From NCBI GenBank assembly GCA_027017165.1, contig JALURF010000129.1, forward strand, positions 1 to 9,873: a stretch of DNA of 9,873 bases. The letters run 5' to 3'. The DNA comes from Thermofilaceae archaeon (GTDB taxonomy: Archaea; Thermoproteota; Thermoprotei; Thermofilales; B69-G16). Numbering within the stretch: the stretch's first letter is position 1; each line of letters starts with the position of its first letter. The notes under the pieces were generated by a model, which saw only the letters and a list, made by a program, of their open reading frames with translations, ran no database searches and was not told the origin of the DNA. A program made the translations under genes and the position numbers. Positions 1 through 8,367 of this stretch are shown in pieces.

Positions 1-3000
1 TCATTAGTGATATAGTATCTCCTTGAGTTAGGATTTTTATTTTCGATGATTTTATATATTTGATCTCGCTGATTGTCAGCTTCTCTGAATCTATTTCCTT
101 GAAAACGGGTTTTCTCGTTATTAGCGTGAAACCCGGCTCCTTGATACCTGTGCATATCGCTAAGTCGACCGTGTAGGAATCTATCTTAAACGAGTATAGA
201 GTTTTTACGATTTTTGCCGCTTTCATCTGACTGGCTATAAACCTGTTAAAGATAAGGTTATATAAGGCGTAGTGATCCCGCGTTAGCTTGCGGGGCAACC
301 TTAAAACTCCTATAGCTATTAACTTGGCTAAATCTTGAGTATCGAGGGGTCTGGTAGGCCTTATACATTCATGTGCTCCTTGGCTTCCTGTCGCCCAGCT
401 CCTGCCTTGATAGAACTCCACTCCAAATCTTTCGGATATGTATTTCCTGGCTATGGATATCCCGAGGGGGGATACTCTAATGCTATCAGTTCTGTGGTAT
501 GTGATTAATCCCATTTCGAATAGTTCTTGAGCGATTCTCATAGCTTTGTTGGTTGACATTCCAAGGATTGCCGCCGCGTCTTTTAACATGGAATCCGTCG
601 AGTAGGGAGGCGGGGGATTAACCTCTTCAACTATCTTGTCTTTAGCTTCTACCTTTACTTCCTTATTTACCAGTTCTTTTATCTTTCTCCTAGCTTCCCA
701 GCCATTTTCTACGTTTAAGTCGAAGTTGAGGTATATTCCGTTGTTTAGCTTTGCTTGTGCGATATAGATTTTGCTTTTCTGTTTTCCGATATACTTCTCG
801 ATTATCCAGCCTAGCACTGGGGTTTGAACTCTGCCCGCCGATAGGGATTTCAAGTCAAATTCTTTCTGTACAATCACGCTTAGGCCGAACCCTATCCACC
901 TATCTTCTATCCGCCGTACTACTTGAGCTTTGACAAGGTTTTCGTTTATCTCTCTAGGATTTTTAAGAGCTTCATTTATTGCTCTTAAAGTGACTTCGTG
1001 GAATTCTATTCGACGTATTTTCTCAGCATATGGTTTTAAGGCTAGAGCGACATCCCAGGCTATTTTCTCTCCTTCAGAATCAGGATCGGTTCCTATGAGA
1101 ACTTCGTCTACTTCGAAAGCCAGATTTCTAAGCGCTTTGATAACATCTATAGCATCTCGAAAAGCTTTTGATCCGCACTTGGGGCATTTATCTACGTCAT
1201 CTACGAAAGTTTCTCTACATTTTAAACACTTTTTAATAGTGGAGTATACTGGCACTATTCTGTTATTCTCTACTCGAATTCCGAAAATACCCTCATCTGT
1301 GACTAAATCGAAGAGATGGCCTCCTGTGGCCGTTATCTGAATTATCCTATCTCCGGCGTTAATTTCGTAGACTAACAGGTTTTCAATTGTTCTCTTAGCC
1401 GGTACGCCGTAGAATCTGGATATGGTCCTAGCCTTATTCGGGGACTCCACTATCAAAAGGACTGTTTTCACAGGATCCTTTAGAATTCTGGCGGCTTTAC
1501 CCTCAATAATCAACTTTATCAATTCTCTTTCTCTGGAGATTTCCTCGATTAGACTGTCCAAATCTACTTCATTAATGTTCTTCCACTCGAAATCGTTTAA
1601 CCTGTTAGCTAACTCCTCTTTAAGCTGTTTAAAAGCTTTACTATCATCTATTACCGTTATCGCTAATCCCTTAGATACACCCCCACTGTATAGCCTTGAA
1701 GTTCTTCCAGAACCCTGTATATATGCGATAGGGTCTGCTAAAACGAACCATATGCCTCCCTCATCGATCGCTATTTTAAGAGAAGCTTCACTCTTTATCT
1801 TCTCGATAACTTCTCTATCCGAAAGTACCTTGTTTAGGAAATTGTAAATGGATATTATGACATTTTGGGCATATCCTTCAAATCCCTCTAATTTCTTGCC
1901 TGTTTTTATGGCGTCGATTATCCTATCTAGGCTCTCTTTGTAAAGCATCACTATATTTCTCAACTTGACTATGTGCCTATCGCATTCGTACCTAGTTCTC
2001 CTGTCTAGGAAATCTCTTAAATTCGCTAACAGTATTATCATACGTGAAGGTTTGAATTCATCAATGTTTAACGATATCCTGAACTTGGGAACTCCAGCGA
2101 AGATGACATATTTTATGACATGTGGTAGGTCTATGCCACGCGTTAAAGGTGATCGATACGATGCTATGCCTATTAGGACACTGGATTCCCCGTTAGAAAA
2201 TCTCTTTAGAATGCCCTTACGCGGTTTTAGATAGGCTTCAGATTTTATACCAGCTTCTCTCAGTATTTCATTCAGCTTTTTCACGTATTCGAGTCCCTTA
2301 TCCTGAGGGATGAAGATTATGCCTCCGGACCCCAGCCTCTTTACTAGGTTAACTACTTCGCGTTCTAAATCTGTGGTATTAACGTATAAGTCCACTATAT
2401 TCCTTAAGTACTCAGTTTTAGAGCCTACATCGAATCCTAGAAGCTCTCTAAACAGTTTAACTCTTTTAGTTCTGCGCCCTCTCAATGAAGCTCCTGATAC
2501 TATTAAAATTCCCGGTTTTTCTTTTTTCAATCTATTCTTCAATTTCTTAACTAATCTATCTACTTTCTTACTGTTCTTCCTGATCTCCTTTTCCAGCCCC
2601 AATCGCTGAGCTTTGTTAAGATTTGTTTTTACATCTAACAGCTTTAAAGCTAGGTCTATAGTCTCGGGGCTAAAACCTATGTATGTTAGGATTTTATCGA
2701 AAATTTTGCTAGATCTTAGTATACTATCGACATCGTCTACAAAGACTAGGTCGTATCTCTTTCCAGAGAGGAGGGATGAATAGCGTGAGATAAAGTTTGA
2801 GGTAACTATGACAATCGAAGCTTCGCCTTTTTCTATCGTAGCTAACATTTCCTCTTTATTCCTTTTAGATAGAAAGGAGTGATAATACGCTAGCGTGATG
2901 TGCTCTAGTCCTATCTTATTCTTGAAGGTTTCGGCTTTTTCGCTAACTTGTTCTACTAAGATGGAAGTGGGGAGTACAAAGAGAACTTTTTTACCTTTTG

Positions 3001-3343
3001 ATGCTAAATAGAGGCTTAAAATCACGCCGAACACGGTCTTCCCGGAACCTGTGGGGGCGATTATAGCGAAACTCTTATTTAGAAAAACTCTCTTTGCCCA
3101 CAATCTCTGAGCACTCCACATGTTAGAGCCTATGGATTTCCTAAAGAAATCGTCTAGATTATCGACTTTGCGCTTAACCAACACTAGCCGTTCCCATTCG
3201 GATGAAGGAGTGCTTTTTAAAACACCGCTTGTGCCAGGATTTGCAGAAATACATCTAGCACAAGGCATTCCAGCTTCTAGTCTCTCGGTCGAGATTTCGC
3301 CCCCACATATTGGGCATAATCTCTTGAACACGGCGATAGCCAA
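1..3343 (-). CDS. rgy: Reverse gyrase, C-terminus cut by the left edge
   Basis: ATP-dependent type IA topoisomerase that introduces positive supercoils; the hallmark enzyme of hyperthermophiles. About 1,114 residues are readable without a stop. Seen in order, numbered from the TTG at 3343: first zinc finger (C10, C13, C28, C31); Walker A APTGSGKT with K102; DEAD-like motif VDDVD at 202-206; helicase motif QGSGRTSRL at 543-551; start of the topoisomerase domain VESPNKA (E633); second zinc finger (C706, C709, C720, C723); Toprim acidic triad in GTDPDSEGE (D753, D755, E757); active-site tyrosine in GLITYHRTDS (Y949); HECIRPTRP from H991. The frame has no ATG near its 5' end: a TAG lies 16 codons upstream of the GTG at 3331. 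TTG (3343) is preferred because it leaves a short N-terminus before the zinc finger, as in relatives, and fits the TATA-like box; GTG (3331) is possible. By comparison with crenarchaeal-size homologues, roughly 80-120 residues are probably missing. No intein or frameshift is seen. Confidence 0.97.
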   Translation of the reverse strand, partial: MAIAVFKRLCPICGGEISTERLEAGMPCARCISANPGTSGVLKSTPSSEWERLVLVKRKVDNLDDFFRKSIGSNMWSAQRLWAKRVFLNKSFAIIAPTGSGKTVFGVILSLYLASKGKKVLFVLPTSILVEQVSEKAETFKNKIGLEHITLAYYHSFLSKRNKEEMLATIEKGEASIVIVTSNFISRYSSLLSGKRYDLVFVDDVDSILRSSKIFDKILTYIGFSPETIDLALKLLDVKTNLNKAQRLGLEKEIRKNSKKVDRLVKKLKNRLKKEKPGILIVSGASLRGRRTKRVKLFRELLGFDVGSKTEYLRNIVDLYVNTTDLEREVVNLVKRLGSGGIIFIPQDKGLEYVKKLNEILREAGIKSEAYLKPRKGILKRFSNGESSVLIGIASYRSPLTRGIDLPHVIKYVIFAGVPKFRISLNIDEFKPSRMIILLANLRDFLDRRTRYECDRHIVKLRNIVMLYKESLDRIIDAIKTGKKLEGFEGYAQNVIISIYNFLNKVLSDREVIEKIKSEASLKIAIDEGGIWFVLADPIAYIQGSGRTSRLYSGGVSKGLAITVIDDSKAFKQLKEELANRLNDFEWKNINEVDLDSLIEEISRERELIKLIIEGKAARILKDPVKTVLLIVESPNKARTISRFYGVPAKRTIENLLVYEINAGDRIIQITATGGHLFDLVTDEGIFGIRVENNRIVPVYSTIKKCLKCRETFVDDVDKCPKCGSKAFRDAIDVIKALRNLAFEVDEVLIGTDPDSEGEKIAWDVALALKPYAEKIRRIEFHEVTLRAINEALKNPREINENLVKAQVVRRIEDRWIGFGLSVIVQKEFDLKSLSAGRVQTPVLGWIIEKYIGKQKSKIYIAQAKLNNGIYLNFDLNVENGWEARRKIKELVNKEVKVEAKDKIVEEVNPPPPYSTDSMLKDAAAILGMSTNKAMRIAQELFEMGLITYHRTDSIRVSPLGISIARKYISERFGVEFYQGRSWATGSQGAHECIRPTRPLDTQDLAKLIAIGVLRLPRKLTRDHYALYNLIFNRFIASQMKAAKIVKTLYSFKIDSYTVDLAICTGIKEPGFTLITRKPVFKEIDSEKLTISEIKYIKSSKIKILTQGDTISLM

Positions 3344-3375
3344 GCTACCACTAGTTAGGCGGATTGAAAAATGCC

Positions 3376-3388
3376 CTATTTAAATTTT
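3376..3388 (-). promoter_or_regulatory. BRE/TATA-like promoter of reverse gyrase
   Basis: Read on the minus strand this is AAAATTTAAATAG, a purine-rich BRE-like stretch followed by a TTTAAATA box. Its centre lies about 25 bp before a predicted transcription start near 3355, which leaves a leader of about 12 nt before the TTG at 3343. The leader has no good Shine-Dalgarno, only a weak GTGGT. The spacing supports the TTG start. Promoter assignment is by motif only. Confidence 0.6.
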
Positions 3389-3434
3389 GTGAAGCACGGG
3401 ATTCTGTAATAGACGCGATAGATATTAAGGTTGG

Positions 3435-3442
3435 TTAAAGTA
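3435..3442 (+). promoter_or_regulatory. Possible TATA box of the ferredoxin-barrel gene (leaderless)
   Basis: TTAAAGTA is centred about 25 bp before the GTG at 3463, so transcription would begin at or next to the start codon. No Shine-Dalgarno is present just upstream, which agrees with a leaderless mRNA. This box and that of reverse gyrase lie about 50 bp apart on opposite strands within a 119-bp intergenic region. Confidence 0.4.
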
Positions 3443-3462
3443 TTACTTTACTATACTCCACG

Positions 3463-4509
3463 GTGGCCTGTGTGATATCATTCGGAAACGAAATAAACTT
3501 GTGGTCTAAGGCGTTATTCCTTAAAGTACTGGCAGATTCAGAAGTTTCTATGATATTTCTCCCTTCAATTACCTCGGATACAGGCTTGCTAGCTAAAACT
3601 GAGGAACATTTCTTAAAAATCAGGAGAAATGGGACTTCTCTTTTAGCTACATGTATATCTCCACGGCTAATTAGCTTAGAGGAGCTTAAAGAAGACGTGG
3701 GAGAGATTAAAAATCTCTACAGCGATAGAGAAGTCGTCGTAAGCTTGACTTGTTATAAAGCGAGCTCTTTGCCTTTGATCATAGAAAAAATAGAAAATGT
3801 ACTTGGAGAAATAGATGGTTTAGAAATAAATCTAATTCCTTCGTTTTATAAAATTGGAAAAGAGGAAAGAGAACTGCTCTTATTGAAAACCGCCGAGGCT
3901 TTAAGAGTTGCAGACCGCTCATCGACTTTTGACATCTATGTTAAAGTTCCGTTTATCGGAGTTCAAGAACGCCATGTAGAGAGCTTGGTGGATGGAGGGG
4001 CGAAGTGCGTCATACTCTCATTACATAGAGTGATCCACTACAAAGATTCGTTATACGCGGTACACTCTCCATATTTGGCGCGTGTTTTATCGGAGTATAT
4101 ACCTTTAGTGCTTGACTTAACGAAAGATTATAAAAACAGGCTAGGGGTAAGTGCTGATTTTTCTACTATGAAATACGCACATGAGCTATCTGATAAATAT
4201 CGAGTAGTACAGCTCGATCTTAACCTCTTAGACAAAGATGTTTTCACGATACTTTCAGAGCGTGTTGAAGAAGAACGTCAGCCAATTTCCCTCAGAAAAC
4301 GAGAATTTAAGGCGTTTATAGATCTTTCTAAGTGTAACCGATGTGAAGACAAGCTATTATGTGTGAAGATATGCCCCGAGGAAGCGATAAATTTGAAAGG
4401 AGAAGACTATCCCATGGTTGATTATGCTAAGTGTAGTGCCTGCGGATTATGTATGGCTATTTGTCCAGAAAACGCTGTTTACTGGGTGCGTGTAATTTCT
4501 CCCGAATAA
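3463..4509 (+). CDS. Degenerate dihydroorotate-dehydrogenase-like barrel fused to a 2x[4Fe-4S] ferredoxin domain
   Basis: A 348-residue protein. The C-terminal part (about 284-343) is a clear bacterial-type ferredoxin: first cluster C291-x2-C294-x5-C300-x3-C304-P with a 3-residue insertion relative to the usual spacing, second cluster C324-x2-C327-x2-C330-x3-C334-P. The first 270 residues alternate beta strands and helices like a TIM barrel and resemble the dihydroorotate dehydrogenase / PreA layout, which also carries C-terminal ferredoxin clusters: GLEINLIPS near 129-137 sits where DHODs have an ELN-SCPN-type loop, and IYVKVPF near 162-168 where they have VKL-P. The SCPN loop and the GG-I and GT phosphate-binding turns of the FMN site are not recognisable, so binding of flavin or pyrimidine is doubtful. 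A role in electron transfer is inferred; the substrate is unknown. There is no signal peptide or membrane segment. GTG at 3463 is chosen as start; GTG at 3472 is an alternative. The last 10 codons overlap the end of tmcA. Confidence 0.8.
   Translation: MACVISFGNEINLWSKALFLKVLADSEVSMIFLPSITSDTGLLAKTEEHFLKIRRNGTSLLATCISPRLISLEELKEDVGEIKNLYSDREVVVSLTCYKASSLPLIIEKIENVLGEIDGLEINLIPSFYKIGKEERELLLLKTAEALRVADRSSTFDIYVKVPFIGVQERHVESLVDGGAKCVILSLHRVIHYKDSLYAVHSPYLARVLSEYIPLVLDLTKDYKNRLGVSADFSTMKYAHELSDKYRVVQLDLNLLDKDVFTILSERVEEERQPISLRKREFKAFIDLSKCNRCEDKLLCVKICPEEAINLKGEDYPMVDYAKCSACGLCMAICPENAVYWVRVISPE
4479..4509. other. 31-bp convergent overlap of two coding regions
   Basis: The stop of tmcA on the minus strand (TAA, 4481-4479) lies inside the last codons of the plus-strand ferredoxin-barrel gene, whose TAA is at 4507-4509. 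The plus-strand gene uses the overlap for a short tail after the ferredoxin core (WVRVISPE), and tmcA for its last ten residues. There is no room for an intergenic terminator, so the two transcripts must overlap at their 3' ends. Confidence 0.9.
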
Positions 4510-6911
4510 TCGACTAGATCACTTAGGTTAAGGAAAATATACTTCTCGGCTTCATCGCTCCCCTTTATGCTGAAGTAGAACTCTGAGAGTTTTTTAGCTA
4601 TGTTCTTTATTTCGAACATCACATCGGGCGGGTTTAAGTCGAGTTCTTCACACACCATTCTCCAACTTTTACCTTGAAGAATTCTGGTAATCAATAGTAA
4701 TTCTTGGAGACGAGTAAGGGACGGTTTATTTGAGGATGCGAAATAGTATTTTACGATTATAACCATACAATCCATACAACTTTCTAATGTTAAATCACTC
4801 CAGGCATAAGACATGAAACGCCCGAGCTGCGGCTTCGATAATCCTATCTTAATATCTGGGATGGACGGAGTTGAATTTAAAAGCATTAGAGCTACTCCAG
4901 GATCTAAGTCGTGATATGGCTCATACAAGCAGTCTAATAGTTTTTTCTTGAATTCTCGGGCAATATAACTTATATACCTTTTAGCTTCGTCGTTCAATGG
5001 TTTAATTACGAGGATTGTGTATTCGCCGCTAACAGGGTTCCTATCAGGGCTTATGTGGACGGGTACGTAGCCGTTTTTTATCCAGAAATTTAAGAGTTCT
5101 TCTGTAACTCCGAAGCCCGCTCCCACCCAATCGTATCCCGCATCGATAGCCTCTTTCTCCAATTCATTGAGAAGTTTAGAGCCCAACCCTCGCCCCATAG
5201 CAGATGGATGGACCGCTATCCTTACTATACGCCATCCCTTGAACTTGCCGAAATCAAGGAGTTTATAGTGTTTTATCACTCTATCCGGTATTATATTCCC
5301 CGCTATCCACGCCCCTCGCGCCGACTCTTTGGCTAACTCGTCTAGTAAAGGACCCTCCTCGGCGATTTCAAGAGATGCCACTATTTTCCCGTTGGGAAGC
5401 TTAAGCGCGCGGACCGTGTGATGGGGAGCGTCCATCATCATCCCTAAGTCGTTGGGGTTATTCCTATAGTGCGCCATTATGTAAATTCCTATGAATTGCC
5501 TCAATTCTTCTTCTTTCTCTAAGAAGAATTCCTCTAGCTCTGGCTTGTAATAGCTCACATTCAATCTCTCTATATACTTATCGTCTTCTCTGGTTAGGAC
5601 TGCTGGCTCCGCGTCTAAAAGCAATGTATCAAAGGCCCATTTTTCGATCGGATCGTTCCCGGAGAAACGTATGGGCTGTTCCATCTCGTACTCATATACC
5701 CTTATATTCTCCATTTTCTTCAATCTTCCGAGGAATCTGACCGAGAATCCTCTCCCAGCGCCTTCATAGCCGTGTATTGTGGACGAGAATATCACTCTAT
5801 CAAATCTATTCATTATGTTGAAAAGCATGGGCACTTGAAGACCCGCTGCCTCGTCGACTGCTACTATGTCTGCTTTCCGCCTACTGGCTTCTAGCGGACT
5901 ATAATATTCAATTTCAATACCCTTCGATTTTAAAGCCGTTATGACTCCATCCTTTTCGGTGACTATAGGGAAATGTTTAAGTTCTTCTAAAGTTTTCTTG
6001 GCTAACATGAAGAGGGGTTGAACGTTGTACTCGTTTGGAGCTGTGACTATGATTCTTGTCCTTCCTTTAGCCTTGCGGAGCTTGTGGGCTAGGGCAGCTA
6101 ATCCTATTCCTACAACCGAGGATTTGCCTCTCCCTCGGTCGGCGGTTATGACTATGGCTATCCCCTCTCCTTTTCTAGGTCTCTCGTATAATTCCTCCAG
6201 TAGCTTTAAAACCTCAACTTGATCCGCTGTTAAAGCCAGTTCATACGCTTTTCGGGGGAGTCTTGTTTTAGGAGGAATCTCAAAGGGTTTACCCGTGTAT
6301 TCGACTTTCCTATATTTTCTCTTTATCTTAAATCTCTTGAGGAATTTTTTCTCGTCTACATCGTAGATAGCTATTCCATCGTGTTCAAATAGCTTTTTTA
6401 TAAAACGTCTAGAGAATATGTGGCGTATATCCTCTATCTTATATTGAGGAGTTAGTAGCGTTCTTTGAAAACGCGTTATAATCTTCTCATAGTCGCTTAG
6501 TCTAGCCATTATGAATATATAGAAACCTCCGCCTCGAACAATTCCCGATAATCTCCCTATGTCATTAGGTTCTAGATTGTTGATCAGGTCTAGGACAGCT
6601 ATGTCATAGGTTAATCCGAGAATTTTCCGGATTTCGTGATATGGAATATAGTCCACAGAGAACTCTTTGCCTAAGCTCTTTTTGAAGACTTCTTTTCTCT
6701 TTACTCCATCCTCGTAGAACGCGTGGTATACATATGCCAGCTCTTTATCACTCGTCCCGTACTCTTTCATATACTCCTTAACTAGCTGCGCCGCGCACTT
6801 CGCCAACTCATCGTCATCAGTTCCAGTAAGAACAACTATTCTACGATGATTCTCTCTTATAGCGTCTCTCATGGATCTAAGGCAGTGTTTTATTGCTTTT
6901 TGGGGAAGCAT
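4479..6911 (-). CDS. tmcA: tRNA(Met) cytidine acetyltransferase TmcA (archaeal Nat10/Kre33-type)
   Basis: Uses acetyl-CoA and ATP to make N4-acetylcytidine in RNA. Bacterial TmcA acts on the wobble C34 of elongator tRNA-Met; archaeal relatives in Thermococcales acetylate many tRNA and rRNA sites. The protein is 810 residues, the long archaeal form. Visible parts: N-terminal DUF1726-like domain (about 1-200); RNA-helicase/ATPase module with Walker A ADRGRGKSS at 257-265 (K263), DEAA box at 353-356 and SSTIHGYEGAGRGF at 376-389; GNAT acetyltransferase fold with the acetyl-CoA loop VHPSAMGRGLGSKLL at 567-581; and a helical, tRNA-binding-type C-terminal region (about 640-810). The ATG at 6911 is supported by a strong Shine-Dalgarno. 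It is the last gene in the minus-strand series after truD, with a 69-bp gap and a likely promoter of its own. Its 3' end overlaps the convergent gene. All catalytic motifs appear intact. Confidence 0.96.
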   Translation of the reverse strand: MLPQKAIKHCLRSMRDAIRENHRRIVVLTGTDDDELAKCAAQLVKEYMKEYGTSDKELAYVYHAFYEDGVKRKEVFKKSLGKEFSVDYIPYHEIRKILGLTYDIAVLDLINNLEPNDIGRLSGIVRGGGFYIFIMARLSDYEKIITRFQRTLLTPQYKIEDIRHIFSRRFIKKLFEHDGIAIYDVDEKKFLKRFKIKRKYRKVEYTGKPFEIPPKTRLPRKAYELALTADQVEVLKLLEELYERPRKGEGIAIVITADRGRGKSSVVGIGLAALAHKLRKAKGRTRIIVTAPNEYNVQPLFMLAKKTLEELKHFPIVTEKDGVITALKSKGIEIEYYSPLEASRRKADIVAVDEAAGLQVPMLFNIMNRFDRVIFSSTIHGYEGAGRGFSVRFLGRLKKMENIRVYEYEMEQPIRFSGNDPIEKWAFDTLLLDAEPAVLTREDDKYIERLNVSYYKPELEEFFLEKEEELRQFIGIYIMAHYRNNPNDLGMMMDAPHHTVRALKLPNGKIVASLEIAEEGPLLDELAKESARGAWIAGNIIPDRVIKHYKLLDFGKFKGWRIVRIAVHPSAMGRGLGSKLLNELEKEAIDAGYDWVGAGFGVTEELLNFWIKNGYVPVHISPDRNPVSGEYTILVIKPLNDEAKRYISYIAREFKKKLLDCLYEPYHDLDPGVALMLLNSTPSIPDIKIGLSKPQLGRFMSYAWSDLTLESCMDCMVIIVKYYFASSNKPSLTRLQELLLITRILQGKSWRMVCEELDLNPPDVMFEIKNIAKKLSEFYFSIKGSDEAEKYIFLNLSDLVDYSGEITRTQ

Positions 6912-6916
6912 TAGAG

Positions 6917-6924
6917 CACCCTCC
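6917..6924 (-). promoter_or_regulatory. Shine-Dalgarno of tmcA
   Basis: GGAGGGTG on the minus strand, 5 nt before the ATG at 6911. It is the strongest SD in the window and fixes the tmcA start. Confidence 0.8.
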
Positions 6925-6946
6925 GCTAGTTGGCTACTCTAAGAGC

Positions 6947-6955
6947 TATATAAAA
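6947..6955 (-). promoter_or_regulatory. TATA-like box upstream of tmcA
   Basis: TTTTATATA on the minus strand, in the 69-bp gap between truD and tmcA. The predicted transcription start is near 6925, giving a leader of about 14 nt that just includes the SD. A second AT-rich box, CTTTAAAG (6961-6968), could serve instead and would give a longer leader. Either would let tmcA be transcribed apart from the upstream operon; read-through from truD is not excluded. Confidence 0.55.
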
Positions 6956-6980
6956 CCGCGCTTTAAAGATTAACCATAAT

Positions 6981-8357
6981 TTAAAGCCCCGCTTTATAAA
7001 CATCAACTGGTTTCATAAGTTCTCTAAGGAGAACCGTAGCGTAAAGGCCTTTTCTTAAAGTGAATTCCAAGCCGATTTTTAACTTATTCTTTATGAGTTC
7101 ATCGCTACTAATATCGGTTATTTTAAAGTTTTCGGGGCGGAATGACGCCATCCTCAACGTTCCTCGCGAAGAAACTTCAGGCATGTGTTTAACTCGGAAA
7201 TCCTTAATAGACACTCCCTCGCTTCGGAGGACTTTACGCTCTATTTCTCCGGGAACTCCCTCGCATAGTATTGTATCGTAGCCGAAAATGTTTAAAGCTA
7301 GAGCTGCGTCTCCCCGTTCTATAAACTCATTTAATTTTTCAACATTAGATTCGTTAGCCCTAAAAACACCTTTAACTCTAATACTATATCCCCTACGCGA
7401 CAACACGGCTACAATATCCCCAACTACAGCCTTATCTATCGGTAATCCGTTTTTAATCCTCTCGCTTAAAACCTTGTTAAAGAGATATGCTTGAAAAGCG
7501 CCTATGAAAAGCCTTCTGACGGTGAGAGGGAGCGAGCGGAAAGCTCCAAAAAAGTCGTTAGGATGTTTTATCAAGTAATACATGACTGCCCGTTCGTGGT
7601 GTAAGGTTTTGGGGAACAACTCTAATGCTCCCTTAAAATCCATAGTATCCTTCAAGTATTTTCTAGCTTCTTTAGCTCTTTCAGACTCGTGGGGAAATAT
7701 TTCTGTGAGCAGAGTGAGAATAGCCTTCTCAAACTCTCTCCTCACAACGTATCGCCCAACTATATGAGTTATAGGTCTTATAGTTCCAAATCGTTGATAA
7801 CCGTAGTAGGCTGGAACTCCTCCAGCCTCGCGTATCTCATCCAATATTTTACTAATACGTTCATCGACTTCACCTACAGATAATTCGATCCCTCTTATTG
7901 TAACTCTAAAATGGTTCCCGTACAACATGCCGGGTAATAATTTATACGGTCTTTTAAAAGCTACCAGAATTTTGACCTTACCACGTTCGTCACTAAACGA
8001 TAATAGTTCATCAGGCGATAGCCCCTCTACACATACGAGCTGCGCTGTTACTGCCCGCGCGTCCTTTAGACCTGCCGCGGAAAAAAGTTTGCTACTTATC
8101 CTAAAATGTCTGGCAACTTTCCTTATCGCGGCTAGGGTATCTAAGCCTCTCTTGACGAGCACAAACCACGTATAGTCGCCACTTCCCTCCGCGAATTCTG
8201 GTTTATCGGATACGGAGCACACTATGCCGTCTTCCGAAATTTCCTCTACGATAAAATCCTCGTAAGTATGTTTTATAGTCCCCCCTATACCCTCAGTAGA
8301 GCTTATATAAACTTCTAGCCCGAGTAGTTTATCTAGCGGCGCTTTTGATAAACGCAT
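6981..8357 (-). CDS. truD: tRNA pseudouridine synthase TruD / Pus7 family
   Basis: Isomerises uridine to pseudouridine in tRNA. Family enzymes act on U13, and archaeal/eukaryal Pus7 may have further targets such as position 35 in some tRNAs; the actual sites here are inferred from family. The protein is 458 residues, normal for archaeal members. Diagnostic motifs: SAAGLKDARAVTAQ at 93-106 with the catalytic aspartate D99; GNHFRVTIRG at 147-156; YYGYQRFGTIRP at 184-195, the family's FG-QRFG motif; and a central TRUD insertion domain within about 180-400, ending before ASFRPENFKI and the C-terminal strand RKGLYATVLLRELMK. The ATG at 8357 is preceded, at 5 nt, by AGGGG, which lies over the stop of pth2. 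Distance to pth2 is 8 bp, so it is co-transcribed and probably translationally coupled. Confidence 0.96.
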   Translation of the reverse strand: MRLSKAPLDKLLGLEVYISSTEGIGGTIKHTYEDFIVEEISEDGIVCSVSDKPEFAEGSGDYTWFVLVKRGLDTLAAIRKVARHFRISSKLFSAAGLKDARAVTAQLVCVEGLSPDELLSFSDERGKVKILVAFKRPYKLLPGMLYGNHFRVTIRGIELSVGEVDERISKILDEIREAGGVPAYYGYQRFGTIRPITHIVGRYVVRREFEKAILTLLTEIFPHESERAKEARKYLKDTMDFKGALELFPKTLHHERAVMYYLIKHPNDFFGAFRSLPLTVRRLFIGAFQAYLFNKVLSERIKNGLPIDKAVVGDIVAVLSRRGYSIRVKGVFRANESNVEKLNEFIERGDAALALNIFGYDTILCEGVPGEIERKVLRSEGVSIKDFRVKHMPEVSSRGTLRMASFRPENFKITDISSDELIKNKLKIGLEFTLRKGLYATVLLRELMKPVDVYKAGL

Positions 8358-8362
8358 GAGAG

Positions 8363-8367
8363 CCCCT
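8363..8367 (-). promoter_or_regulatory. Shine-Dalgarno of truD overlapping the pth2 stop
   Basis: AGGGG on the minus strand, 5 nt before the truD ATG. Its first bases are the AG of the pth2 TAG stop, so ribosomes ending pth2 are placed over the truD start. Confidence 0.65.

Noticed and set aside
1..3343. Intein or split form of reverse gyrase
   Set aside because: The helicase and topoisomerase motifs follow one another at normal distances in a single unbroken frame, leaving no room for an intein and showing no break.
751..3383. Several plus-strand open frames of 60-140 codons across this stretch
   Set aside because: They lie opposite reverse gyrase, which has all family motifs on the minus strand. 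Their translations are low-complexity Ser/Leu/Phe-rich and resemble no family.
6912..6980. A small RNA gene between truD and tmcA
   Set aside because: No C/D or H/ACA boxes and no convincing hairpin were seen; the gap holds a TATA-like box and the tmcA SD.
6025..8175. Plus-strand open frames opposite tmcA and truD
   Set aside because: They are antisense shadows of two well-supported genes, with no SD and no recognisable protein.
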